Origin: Paracoccus sp041927875
Lineage (GTDB): Bacteria; Pseudomonadota; Alphaproteobacteria; Rhodobacterales; Rhodobacteraceae
Length of the DNA: 64,000 nucleotides
Assembly (NCBI RefSeq): GCF_041927875.1
Contig: NZ_JBHFHN010000001.1
Reading direction: 5' to 3' (one strand)
In this document: positions 34,128-42,352 of the stretch, piece by piece
Position numbering within the stretch: position 1 is the first letter of the stretch
Layout of the letters: each line of letters opens with the position of its first letter
Made by a program: the position numbers and the translations under genes
Notes under the pieces: generated by a model
Told to the model about the DNA's origin: nothing
What the model saw: only the letters and a program-made list of their open reading frames with translations
Databases searched by the model: none

Positions 34128-34209
34128 GGGGGGGCGCTGCCCCCCGGTTACGGGCTGTCGGGGGGCGGGCTTCGGCCTGCCCCCCGGATGTTTTGGTCAA
34201 GACGAAAGC
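34128..34209. repeat. Dispersed intergenic element, copy B
   Basis: Two G/C hairpins (GGGGGG...CCCCCC at 34128-34145 and GGGGGGC...GCCCCCC around a TTCG loop at 34160-34185), followed by the core GGATGTTTTGGTCAAGACG-AAAG (34186-34209). Same core as copies A, C and D. It sits directly after the pepN 3' end and could serve as its terminator. Confidence 0.65.
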
Positions 34210-34212
34210 CCG

Positions 34213-36765
34213 TCAGCTACCCAGGATGCGGTCGACCATTTCCTGCGTGTCGGGCGACAGGCCCGGGGCGGCTTGCAGGCGGATCATCGCGGCGCGGGCG
34301 CGGGTCTGTCGGGTGGCGTCATAGCGCGGCCAGGTCTCGAAACCGGCGGTCATGCGGGCGGTGGTCTGCGGGTTCACCGGGTCCAGCCGGATCAGCCAAT
34401 CGGCATAGAAATCATAGCCCGCGCCGGATGCGTGGTGAAAGCCCGCGTGATTGGCCAGAAGCCCGCCCATCACCGCGCGGAACCGGTTGGGGTTTTTCCA
34501 GTCGAAGTCGGGCCGTTCCGTCAGCGCGCGGGCGATCTGGGCGGCGCGATCGGCAGGGGCATGGGCGACCTGAACGGTGAACCATTTGTTCATCGCCAGC
34601 CGGTCGCTGCCGTAGCGGGTGGCGAAATCCGCGAGTTCCGCCTGCGCCGCATCGGCACGCACAAGCGCGGTCAGCGCCGCCAGACGCTCGGTCATGTTGT
34701 CGGCTTGCGCGTAAAGCGCGCGGGCGCGGGTGCCGCCGTCCAGCGGCGTCAGCAGCGACAGCGCCGCCAGCCGCAGCGCGCGCCGCCCGGCCGGTTCGGC
34801 CTGCGGCGAATAGGGGCCGGGGGTGGCCATCTGGTCATAGATCGCGGCGAGCGCGTCCTGATGCGCCGTGGCAATGGCGCGCGCCAGGGCGCGGCGGTCG
34901 GACTGGATCGCATCAGGATCGGGGGTGCGGCCCGCAGCATGAAGGCTGGCTGCGATCTCATCTTCGGGCGGCAGCGCCAGGCAAAGGGCGCGGAAGGCCG
35001 GATCAAGGCTGTCATCGACGATCAGCCGCCCCAGCCCGTCGATCAGATCGCGCGGGTCTTGGCCGTCAACCAGCACGGCAAGCGCCAGATCGCGCCCGGC
35101 CTGCCAGCGATTGAACGGATCGGTGTCATGGGCCAGCAGAAACGCCGTGCGCGCCGGATCGGGTTCGCGGTGCAGCACCACCGGCGCCGAGAAGTCGCGC
35201 AGCACCGAGGCCGTGGGCCGCGCCGGATAGGGACCGAAGCGGAAGGATTGCTTATCTTGCGTCACCTCGCACAGGGTGGTCGGCAGCACCTCATCGCCAT
35301 TGGGGTTCAAAAGGCCGATGGCGACCGGAATATGGCGGGCGGGCTTTTCGGGCTGGCCCGGCGTCGGCGCGGTTTCCTGGCGGAAGGTCAGCGTCAGGTG
35401 GCTGCCGTCCCAATCTTCGGTCAGGTGCAGATGCGGGGTGCCGGCATCGGTATACCAGCGCATGAATTGCGCAAGATCGCGGCCCGATGTGTCGGCAAAG
35501 ACCTGAAGCCACTGCTCGACCGTGCAGGCCTGGCCGTCATGGCGCGCGAAATAAAGGTCGAGCGCCGCGCGATAGCCCGCAGGCCCGACCAGACGGCGCA
35601 GCATGCCCACGATTTCCGCGCCCTTTTCATAGACGGTAGCGGTATAGAAATTGTTGATTTCCACAAAGTGATCGGGGCGCGGCGGATGCGCCAGCGGCCC
35701 TGCATCCTCGCGGAACTGGCGGGCGCGCAGGGTGGCGACATCCTCGATCCGCTTGACGGGATGGCTGCGCAGATCGCCGGTGAACTGCTGGTCGCGGAAC
35801 ACCGTCAGCCCCTCTTTCAGGCAAAGCTGGAACCAGTCACGGCAGGTGATGCGGTTGCCGGTCCAGTTGTGGAAATATTCATGGGCGATGATCGCCTCGA
35901 TCCGTTCGAAATCGGCGTCGGTCTCGGTCTCGGGGGCGGCGAGGACACGGGCGGCGTTGAAGATGTTCAACCCCTTGTTCTCCATCGCGCCCATGTTGAA
36001 ATCATCGACCGCGACGATGTTGAACACGTCCAGATCATATTCGCGGCCATAGGCGGCCTCGTCCCATTTCATCGACCGGATCAGGCTGTCCAGCGCCCAG
36101 TCGGTGCGGCCCTCGTCGCCGGGGCGGACCCAGACGGCCAGATCGACATCGCGGCCCGACCGGGTCTTGAAGGCCCCGCGCGTGGCGCGCAGATCGCCCG
36201 CGACCAAAGCGAACAGATAGGCGGGCTTCGGCCAGGGGTCGTGCCATTCGGCAAAGCCCGCGCCCTGATCGACCGGGTTGCCGTTCGACAACAGCACCGG
36301 CAGGTCGCTTTCGATGCGCACCCGGAACGGCGCCATCACATCGGGGCGGTCCGGGTAGAAGGTGATGCGACGAAAGCCCTCGGCCTCGCACTGGGTGCAA
36401 TAGATGCCGTTCGACAGATAAAGGCCCGACAGCGCGGTGTTGGCCGCCGGATCGATGCGCACCAGCGTTTCAAGGGTGAAGTCGCCCTCGGGCAGGGCGG
36501 CGGGGTGGATCGTCAGGGCGCGGTCGGTCAGGTGGTAATCGGCGCGGCCCAGCTTGCGGTCGTCGATGCGGGCGGCCACCAGATCCAGCGCCTCGCCATC
36601 CAGCACCAGCGGCTGACCGGGTTCCAGCGGCGACAGGCGAAGGCGCGCCAGCACCTCGGTCGCGGTCGGGTTCAGCCGGAATGTCAGCGCCACACGATCG
36701 ATCCGCCAGGGATAGGGGCGGTAATCGGCCAGGTGGATGACAGGCTGCGGGCTGGTGGTCGACAT
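34213..36765 (-). CDS. pepN: Aminopeptidase N
   Basis: An 850-residue M1 family zinc aminopeptidase in the cytoplasm. Exopeptidase motif G259-AMEN, zinc motif H295-EYFH-299 with the third ligand Glu about 19 residues later (LKEGLTVFRD). The C-terminal helical domain fits the E. coli PepN class (about 870 residues). ATG 36765 has GAGG five bases upstream; the frame reaching 36963 overlaps the divergent gene and is not used. Confidence 0.95.
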   Translation of the reverse strand: MSTTSPQPVIHLADYRPYPWRIDRVALTFRLNPTATEVLARLRLSPLEPGQPLVLDGEALDLVAARIDDRKLGRADYHLTDRALTIHPAALPEGDFTLETLVRIDPAANTALSGLYLSNGIYCTQCEAEGFRRITFYPDRPDVMAPFRVRIESDLPVLLSNGNPVDQGAGFAEWHDPWPKPAYLFALVAGDLRATRGAFKTRSGRDVDLAVWVRPGDEGRTDWALDSLIRSMKWDEAAYGREYDLDVFNIVAVDDFNMGAMENKGLNIFNAARVLAAPETETDADFERIEAIIAHEYFHNWTGNRITCRDWFQLCLKEGLTVFRDQQFTGDLRSHPVKRIEDVATLRARQFREDAGPLAHPPRPDHFVEINNFYTATVYEKGAEIVGMLRRLVGPAGYRAALDLYFARHDGQACTVEQWLQVFADTSGRDLAQFMRWYTDAGTPHLHLTEDWDGSHLTLTFRQETAPTPGQPEKPARHIPVAIGLLNPNGDEVLPTTLCEVTQDKQSFRFGPYPARPTASVLRDFSAPVVLHREPDPARTAFLLAHDTDPFNRWQAGRDLALAVLVDGQDPRDLIDGLGRLIVDDSLDPAFRALCLALPPEDEIAASLHAAGRTPDPDAIQSDRRALARAIATAHQDALAAIYDQMATPGPYSPQAEPAGRRALRLAALSLLTPLDGGTRARALYAQADNMTERLAALTALVRADAAQAELADFATRYGSDRLAMNKWFTVQVAHAPADRAAQIARALTERPDFDWKNPNRFRAVMGGLLANHAGFHHASGAGYDFYADWLIRLDPVNPQTTARMTAGFETWPRYDATRQTRARAAMIRLQAAPGLSPDTQEMVDRILGS

Positions 36766-36934
36766 CGGGGCCTCGGACGGTTGGGGATGGGTTGGGGCGC
36801 AAACAGGCTTACCATGGCGATAAAGGCAGGTTAGACTTGGCGCAACCCGGTGCGACGGCATGTCTTGGATGAGATACGGCCCCGCAGCGGTCCTGCGCGC
36901 CATCCCGGCCCGCCCCCGCCATGAGGAGTGAAAT

Positions 36935-37330
36935 ATGGCTGATCCGAACAACCGCCCGACCAACAGCTATCGTGCCGAGCCGGTCAAGAAGTCGTCGCCG
37001 CTGCCGCTGATCATCGGCATCCTGCTGGCTTTGGCCGTGGCCTATTTCGTGTTGCAGAAGTTCATGACCACCGAAGAACCGGTCGTGGCCCCGGCCGAAC
37101 AAACCGGGATGACCGGCATGTCGGGCATGGACGGGATGTCGGGCATGAGCGGGATGGATGGCATGTCGGGCATGTCGGGCACCACGGCGCCCGAAACCGC
37201 GCCGACCACGACCACGACCACGCCCGCGCCGACCACCACCGCGCCCGCGACCCCAGCGCCGACCACCACCGAGCCGGCGACCCCGGCCCCGACCACGACC
37301 GAACCGGCGACCCCGGCGCCGTCGAACTGA
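36935..37330 (+). CDS. Single-pass membrane protein with (Gly-Met-x)8 and Thr/Pro/Ala repeats
   Basis: A 131-residue protein of unknown function. A short polar N-terminus is followed by one membrane helix (about 23-41), then a strict triplet repeat G-M-[T/S/D] from 58 to 82 with Met at 59, 62, 65, 68, 71, 74, 77 and 80. The C-terminus has three copies of a 10-residue PTTT[A/E]PATPA unit. Lys/Arg before the helix suggest the repeats face the periplasm. Regular methionines could bind Cu(I) or Ag(I); that is inference. GAGGAG six bases before the ATG is a strong ribosome binding site. Confidence 0.8.
   Translation: MADPNNRPTNSYRAEPVKKSSPLPLIIGILLALAVAYFVLQKFMTTEEPVVAPAEQTGMTGMSGMDGMSGMSGMDGMSGMSGTTAPETAPTTTTTTPAPTTTAPATPAPTTTEPATPAPTTTEPATPAPSN
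37229..37318 (+). repeat. Three tandem 30-bp coding repeats
   Basis: Three imperfect 30-bp units (37229-37258, 37259-37288, 37289-37318) inside the preceding gene, each encoding PTTT[A/E]PATPA. Third-position changes between units show the array is not brand new. Confidence 0.85.
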
Positions 37331-37457
37331 GACCCTTGGCGGCGCGCTGAAGCGCCGTGCAACAGGCTGAAAACATGGGGCGCGTGCCGGGAACGGTGCG
37401 CGCCTTATGCATGGCTGGCAGAAGGTGATCGGCGGTTTGGCGCGCGACCTGCGGTTG

Positions 37458-37496
37458 TGCGCCGCAGGGGACTTGTCGTCCCTTGGGTGCGGCGCA
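37458..37496 (+). promoter_or_regulatory. Nested hairpin just upstream of a start codon
   Basis: TGCGCCGCA (37458-37466) pairs with TGCGGCGCA (37488-37496); inside, GGGAC pairs with GTCCC. It ends 10 bases before ATG 37507, where a Shine-Dalgarno would be expected and is not evident. The palindrome ATGACGTCAT (37499-37508) overlaps the ATG itself. It may control translation or be the terminator of the preceding gene. Confidence 0.5.
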
Positions 37497-37506
37497 TAAT
37501 GACGTC

Positions 37507-37977
37507 ATGACGATGCGACCGCGCCCCCTGCCTGCTGCCCTGATCGCGCCCTTTGGCGCGCGGCTTCTGGCGGGGCTGGCGCTTGGCTTGGGGGCTGCGA
37601 TGATCCCGACGCAGGCGGCCTTGGCCGCGCAGAGCGTCCAGTATGACTGCCAGGCCGCGGCAGATGTCGCGCCCGCCCGCGCCGCCGAGGCCTGCGCGGC
37701 GCTGGCGCAGGCCTTGCAGCGCCGCATGGCCGGCGCCCAGCTTGTTGCGGCCCCCGCGCCCGATGCCGGTTCGGCGCTGCATGTCACGCTGTACCTGGCG
37801 CGGCTGGACGGCAACAGCCTGCTGGGCCATATCGGCTGGCAGCAGGGCGCCGCGAAAGGTGCCAGCCCCGAGGCCGGGGCGATGCTGGCCGGGCGCGATC
37901 CGGCGGCGGCCTTTCCGGGCGACAGCCTGACGCGGTTTCTGGATCTGGCGTTGCAGCAGGCAGGGCTGCCGCCATAA
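37507..37977 (+). CDS. Exported protein of unknown function
   Basis: A 156-residue protein with a long signal sequence (positively charged start, hydrophobic core near 20-34, likely cleavage after AALA around residue 41). The mature part has two cysteines (YDCQ and EACAAL), possibly a disulfide, and ends ALQQAGLPP. I do not recognise the family. Start could also be ATG 37513. It has no obvious link to its neighbours. Confidence 0.68.
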   Translation: MTMRPRPLPAALIAPFGARLLAGLALGLGAAMIPTQAALAAQSVQYDCQAAADVAPARAAEACAALAQALQRRMAGAQLVAAPAPDAGSALHVTLYLARLDGNSLLGHIGWQQGAAKGASPEAGAMLAGRDPAAAFPGDSLTRFLDLALQQAGLPP

Positions 37978-38029
37978 CGCGAACCGCTTTGAATACCCCT
38001 GATTTTTCACACATTTTTGGATGACGCCC

Positions 38030-40129
38030 ATGTGCCAGATCTGCACCCAGTTCCGCCCCACCACCCATGATTGCGACTACGCGAACCTTGCCGCGACCGG
38101 CGCGACCCAGCCCCGCGCGGCGGGTGAGGTCTGGTCCATCGACCAGATCGCCACGCAACTGACCACCGGCTATTGGGCGCATGCCTGGGGGGGGCGCGGC
38201 TGGTCGGCGACCGGCAATGGCACGATCGCCTTCGACGTCAGCACCAGCAAGACGATCACCTGGTCAGGCGCGACGATGACCGCCGATCAGCAGCGGATGA
38301 TCGGCTGGGCGTTCGAGGCCTGGTCCGAGGCCACCGGTATCACCTTTCAGCGCGTCGCCTCGGGCGGGCAGATCGCCTTTTCCAATACGGGCAGCGGCGC
38401 CTATGCCGGGCCGGAATACTATGTCGGCAACACCACCCAAAGCGCCACGGTGAACATCGGCACCGCCTGGTCGGCGACCTATGGCCGCACCATCGACACC
38501 TATTCGATGGTGACATTCGTGCATGAGATCGGCCATGCGCTTGGTCTGGGCCATGCCGGGAATTACAACGGATCGGCGCAATACGGCGTGAACCGGCTTT
38601 ATGACAACGACACCTGGTCGTCCTCGGTCATGAGCTATTTCGCGCAATCCGACATTGGCGGCGTCGATGCCTATCCGCTGACCCCGATGATCGCCGATAT
38701 CGTGGCGATCCAGCGGCTTTACGGCGCGGGGTCGGTGCGCGCGGGCGACACGACCTATGGCGTCGGCGGCAATGTCGGCGGCTATATCGGCGCGATCCTG
38801 GGGCAGATGACCGGGGCGCAACCGCGCGATGGCAATATCTGGTCGGGGGCCAGCCCGGTGGCCTTTACCCTGATCGACACCGGCGGGCGCAATGCGATCA
38901 ACTTCTCGACCGATACTGCCGCGCAGACGGTCAATCTGAACGCGGGCAGCCAGTCCAGCGTCTATGGCGGCACCAGCAACATGGGCATCGCGCGCGGCAC
39001 GGTGATCCAAGATTACACCGCCGGGTCGGGCAACGACACGATTGTGGGCAATGCGGCGGCGAACCGGCTGGTCGGCGGGGCGGGGAATGACGTTATCCGG
39101 GGCGGTGCCGGGAACGATACGATCGAAGGCGGGCACGGGCGGAATATACTTGACGGCGGTGACGGCGACGACAGCATCACAGGCGGAACTGCGGGTGGAT
39201 CGATCAGCGGCGGGTCCGGAAATGACCGGATCTGGATCACGGCGGGCGACGACGTTGTCGATGGCGGGGCAGGCAGCGATCTTGTGCTGATCGGTAGCAA
39301 TGCTTCGCTGAAGGTTCAGCTTTACACGACCGCACCCCAGGTCACCAACAACGGCACCGACCGCTTTATCGGCGTCGAACATTTGTTCACCGGTGGCGGC
39401 AATGACAGCCTGTGGGGCTCGGCGGCGGCGAACACGATCATTTCCGGTACAGGAAACGATATGATCTCGACCATGGATGGCAATGATCTGGTGCTGGGCG
39501 GCTATGGTGACGACCGCATTTGGACCGGCAGTGGAAATGACACGATCCGTGCCGAGCCTGGCGCCGATTTCATCGATGCCGGGCCGGGCAACGATGTGCT
39601 CGAGTCGGTCAATGCCAGCCCGTTGCGGATCGACTTGGCGCAGACCGCCCCGCAATATACCGGCTACGGCCTCAAAACCCTGCGCGGCATCGAAAACCTG
39701 ACCGGTGGCAGCGGCAATGACACGCTGGCGGGTGACGGGCTGGCCAATGTGCTGCGCGGCGGGGCGGGGGCGGATGTGCTGTCTGGCCGGGCGGGCGATG
39801 ATGTGCTGGTGGGCGGCGCTGGGCGCGACGTGCTGTCGGGGGGTGCGGGGGCGGATACCTTTGTCTTTGCCAGCCGCGCCGATTCCGGTATCGGCGCGAA
39901 TGCCGATCGCATCACCGATTTCGACGCGCTGGACCGCATTGACCTGCGCGGCACCGGCGTGACCGCCTATCTGGGGGCTGGCGCCTTTACCGGTCAGGTC
40001 GGGCAGTTGCGGATGACCGCGACCAGCGGCCAGACCCTGCTGGAGGCCGATCTGAATGGCGACCGGCTTGCCGACTTCGCCCTGGTCGTGGTCGGCACCG
40101 GTTTCGATGCGGGGGATCTGCGGTTTTGA
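38030..40129 (+). CDS. M10 serralysin-like metalloprotease with RTX repeats
   Basis: A 699-residue secreted protease. The zinc site is H165-EIGHALGLG-H175 and the Met-turn is VMSYF (Met 201), typical of M10 serralysins. From about residue 320 to 615 there are glycine/aspartate nonapeptide repeats (GGAGNDVIRGGAGNDTI type) that bind calcium, in three blocks, and the C-terminal end DFALVVVGTGFDAGDLRF looks like a type I secretion signal. No N-terminal signal peptide, as expected for type I export. No TolC/HlyB/HlyD genes for this substrate are nearby. Start ATG 38030 (MCQIC) is preferred; ATG 38021 is possible. Confidence 0.92.
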   Translation: MCQICTQFRPTTHDCDYANLAATGATQPRAAGEVWSIDQIATQLTTGYWAHAWGGRGWSATGNGTIAFDVSTSKTITWSGATMTADQQRMIGWAFEAWSEATGITFQRVASGGQIAFSNTGSGAYAGPEYYVGNTTQSATVNIGTAWSATYGRTIDTYSMVTFVHEIGHALGLGHAGNYNGSAQYGVNRLYDNDTWSSSVMSYFAQSDIGGVDAYPLTPMIADIVAIQRLYGAGSVRAGDTTYGVGGNVGGYIGAILGQMTGAQPRDGNIWSGASPVAFTLIDTGGRNAINFSTDTAAQTVNLNAGSQSSVYGGTSNMGIARGTVIQDYTAGSGNDTIVGNAAANRLVGGAGNDVIRGGAGNDTIEGGHGRNILDGGDGDDSITGGTAGGSISGGSGNDRIWITAGDDVVDGGAGSDLVLIGSNASLKVQLYTTAPQVTNNGTDRFIGVEHLFTGGGNDSLWGSAAANTIISGTGNDMISTMDGNDLVLGGYGDDRIWTGSGNDTIRAEPGADFIDAGPGNDVLESVNASPLRIDLAQTAPQYTGYGLKTLRGIENLTGGSGNDTLAGDGLANVLRGGAGADVLSGRAGDDVLVGGAGRDVLSGGAGADTFVFASRADSGIGANADRITDFDALDRIDLRGTGVTAYLGAGAFTGQVGQLRMTATSGQTLLEADLNGDRLADFALVVVGTGFDAGDLRF

Positions 40130-40141
40130 TCGGTCGCGGCA

Positions 40142-40163
40142 TGTCATGGAATAATCCATGACA
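40142..40163. promoter_or_regulatory. Inverted repeat downstream of the protease gene
   Basis: TGTCATGGA-ATAA-TCCATGACA, a perfect 9-bp palindrome with a 4-bp spacer, 12 bases after the protease stop and 55 bases before the next start. AT-rich centre and symmetry fit an operator for a dimeric regulator as well as a hairpin; no T-run. Confidence 0.55.
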
Positions 40164-40170
40164 ATCGTCA

Positions 40171-40219
40171 CGGCATTTCGTATGTAAATTGCGTTTGAAC
40201 ACCACACCGGGAAATGCCG
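40171..40219. promoter_or_regulatory. Long-range inverted repeat covering the start of the next gene
   Basis: CGGCATTTC (40171-40179) is the exact complement of GAAATGCCG (40211-40219), whose last base is the G of the GTG start. Folding would hide the GGGAAA ribosome binding site and the start codon in the mRNA. Confidence 0.45.
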
Positions 40220-40677
40220 TGTCCGACCCTATTGCCAGCTATCTGAAGAAACATGCCGAAACCCTGGTCAAGGACGTCGGCATCGAAAACGCCGCGCGGC
40301 TGTCGGGCAAGTCCAAGGCCACGCTGGGGCGCTATTATTCGGGCGATCCCGAACATGCCGACCGCTTCATGCCGGTCGATGTCGTGGCCCGGCTTGAGGC
40401 GGCGGCCAGCTTTCCGCACATGACCTCGGCTCTGGCCGATCTGCGCGGCTTGCAGGTGTCCTACGATCAGGCCAACCGCGATGAGCCGCGCAACATCAAC
40501 GCCAATGTGGTGTCGCTGTCGCAGCGGTTCGCGCAACTGATGGCCGAATACAACCAGTCGATCGCCGATGGCGTCATCTCGATCAACGAGGCCAAGCGCC
40601 TGCTGGCCGAGACCCAGGACATGCAGCGCGTGCTGGTCGAGATCAAGCTGAGCCTGGAACATAACGCCCAGACCTGA
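40219..40677 (+). CDS. Small possible DNA-binding protein (phage CII-like region)
   Basis: A 152-residue soluble protein. The N-terminal half contains VGIENAARLSGKSKATLGRYY (split here as a helix-turn-helix with KSKATLGRYYSG as recognition helix), followed by DRFMPVDVVARLEAA, which recalls the phage CII-type regulator layout. The C-terminal half (about 95-150) is a helical, coiled-coil-prone segment (VVSLSQRFAQLMAEYNQSIA). Start is GTG 40219 with GGGAAA upstream; TTG 40189 is an alternative. No other phage gene is nearby. Confidence 0.65.
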   Translation: MSDPIASYLKKHAETLVKDVGIENAARLSGKSKATLGRYYSGDPEHADRFMPVDVVARLEAAASFPHMTSALADLRGLQVSYDQANRDEPRNINANVVSLSQRFAQLMAEYNQSIADGVISINEAKRLLAETQDMQRVLVEIKLSLEHNAQT

Positions 40678-40688
40678 GGCGCGCATGA

Positions 40689-40713
40689 AAACAGCCGCCC
40701 CAAGGGGGCGGCT
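40689..40713 (-). terminator. Intrinsic terminator of the DEAD-box helicase gene
   Basis: On the minus strand AGCCGCCCC-CTT-GGGGCGGCT (40693-40713) is followed by GTTTT. It lies 25 bases after the helicase stop codon. It may also serve the convergent gene on the plus strand, though without a T-run. Confidence 0.75.
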
Positions 40714-40738
40714 GCGAGGGTGGAGAGCGGCGCGGGGA

Positions 40739-42073
40739 TCAACCCGCGCTTTTCTGTTCCGCCTTCGGCCTGCGCGAGGGACGGCGCGCCGGGCGCGACT
40801 TGGCCTTGGTCGGCGCGTCATGGGCGGTGTTGCGCGGCGCGGGCGCGGCGTCGGCCTTGGGCGCGCCGGTCCCACCCCGGCGCGGACCGCCGCGACGCGG
40901 GCCACCGCGACCGGGCTGGGGCGCGGCGGCCTCGGGCGGGGCCTCGCCGCCGATCACCGGGATCTTCGACTTCATCGCCTTTTCGATGGCGCGCAGATCG
41001 CCCACTTCGGCGGGCGAGCAGAACGCCACGGCCCGGCCATCACGACCGGCGCGCGCGGTGCGGCCGATGCGGTGAACATAGTTCTCGGGCACGTTCGGCA
41101 GGTCATAGTTATAGACATGCGCAACCTCGGGGATATCCAGCCCCCGCGCCGCGACATCGGTCGCCACCAGCACCTGCGTCTGCCCCGCGCGGAACGCCGA
41201 CAGCGCCCGTTCGCGCTGCCCCTGGGATTTGTTGCCGTGGATCGCATCCACCGAAAAACCCCATTTTTCCAACAGCTTCGACAGCTTTTCCGAACCATGC
41301 TTGGTGCGGCCAAAAACAATCGCCAATTCGCCCGGATGTTTCGAGATATACTCGGCCAGCAGCGTCGCCTTGTCGCCCTGATTGACGAAATGCACGCCTT
41401 GGTCGATGGCCTCGGCAGCCTTGCCGGGCGGGTTCACGGCGACGCGCACCGGATCGGTCAGATAGGTCTCGGCCAGCTCATCCATCAGCTTCGGCATGGT
41501 GGCCGAAAACAGCATGGTCTGGCGCTGTTCGGGCAGGCCGCGCGCGATCCGGCGCAGCGCATGGATGAAGCCGATGTCCAGCATCTGATCGGCCTCGTCC
41601 AGCACCAGATAGCCGGTTTCCGACAGGTTGACCGCATGGCGATCCATCAGGTCGATCAGGCGACCGGGGGTGGCCACCAGCACGTCGACGCCGCGCGCCA
41701 GCCGTTCGGCCTGCGCATTGATCGAGGCCCCGCCGACCACGCGGAAGATGCGGATCGGGCTGCCATCGGCAAAGGCGGTCAGGTTCTGCGCGATCTGGGT
41801 GGCCAGCTCGCGGGTCGGCGCCAGCACCAGGGCGCGCACGGTTTTCGGCGCGGGCTTGCGGCCATAGCTGACCAGCCGCGTCATCATCGGCAGGCCAAAG
41901 GCCGCCGTCTTGCCGGTGCCGGTCTGCGCCAGCCCCAGCAGGTCACGCCCCGCGACGATGGCGGGGATCGCCTCGCGCTGGATCGGGGTGGGTTCGTTCA
42001 GGCCCAGCTTGGGCAGGTTTTCCAAAATCCGGGGCGCAAGGCCCATATCCTTGAATTGCATCGGTTCTTTCAT
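40739..42073 (-). CDS. DEAD-box RNA helicase
   Basis: A 444-residue RNA helicase of the RhlE-like group. Motifs in order: Q motif with PTPIQREAIP, motif I AQTGTGKTAAF, PTRELA, TPGRL, DEAD in LDEADQMLD, SAT, and the C-terminal HRIGRTARAG. The tail is Arg/Gly/Ala-rich, typical of RNA contact regions. It remodels rRNA or mRNA. Start is ATG 42073 or ATG 42061. A hairpin terminator follows. Confidence 0.92.
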   Translation of the reverse strand: MKEPMQFKDMGLAPRILENLPKLGLNEPTPIQREAIPAIVAGRDLLGLAQTGTGKTAAFGLPMMTRLVSYGRKPAPKTVRALVLAPTRELATQIAQNLTAFADGSPIRIFRVVGGASINAQAERLARGVDVLVATPGRLIDLMDRHAVNLSETGYLVLDEADQMLDIGFIHALRRIARGLPEQRQTMLFSATMPKLMDELAETYLTDPVRVAVNPPGKAAEAIDQGVHFVNQGDKATLLAEYISKHPGELAIVFGRTKHGSEKLSKLLEKWGFSVDAIHGNKSQGQRERALSAFRAGQTQVLVATDVAARGLDIPEVAHVYNYDLPNVPENYVHRIGRTARAGRDGRAVAFCSPAEVGDLRAIEKAMKSKIPVIGGEAPPEAAAPQPGRGGPRRGGPRRGGTGAPKADAAPAPRNTAHDAPTKAKSRPARRPSRRPKAEQKSAG

Positions 42074-42289
42074 CCGGCTGCGGCGGCACGATGGCCGCAT
42101 GGCCCCGGCGTGAAGGTCATTGCCCTGGGAACCTGTTGCGTGGCCCCATCCGCGTCATGCGGGGCTGCTCACGCGGCAGCAGGGCAAGGCGGCAGATGTG
42201 AGGGCTGCGGCGTGAAAAGTCAAGCCTGTTGACGTATCGCGGCGCCGCCCGGTTTTTGCAGGCTGCGCCTGTCCATACGCAAACGGCGC

Positions 42290-42319
42290 TTGACCGACTC
42301 AGGCGTTTTCGCGCATTAT
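42290..42319 (+). promoter_or_regulatory. Sigma-70-like promoter of the liu operon
   Basis: TTGACC at 42290-42295 and CATTAT at 42314-42319 are separated by 18 bp. The transcription start would fall about 30 bases before liuA. The -10 element overlaps the left arm of a 22-bp palindrome. Confidence 0.6.
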
Positions 42320-42337
42320 TGAACGGGCGTTCAATAA
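42316..42337. promoter_or_regulatory. Operator-like palindrome of the liu operon
   Basis: TTATTGAAC-GGGC-GTTCAATAA, a perfect 9-bp inverted repeat with 4-bp spacer, 15 bases before the liuA ATG and overlapping the -10 element. The GAACG/CGTTC core is typical of TetR-family acyl-CoA regulators. In alphaproteobacteria the liu genes are controlled by LiuR (MerR) or LiuQ (TetR); no such regulator gene is in this window. Confidence 0.7.
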
Positions 42338-42352
42338 CGGGGGATAACGGCC

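Noticed and set aside
39000..39870. Repeats in the protease gene as a possible CRISPR or minisatellite
   Set aside because: They are degenerate codons for calcium-binding nonapeptides, without constant repeat/spacer units.
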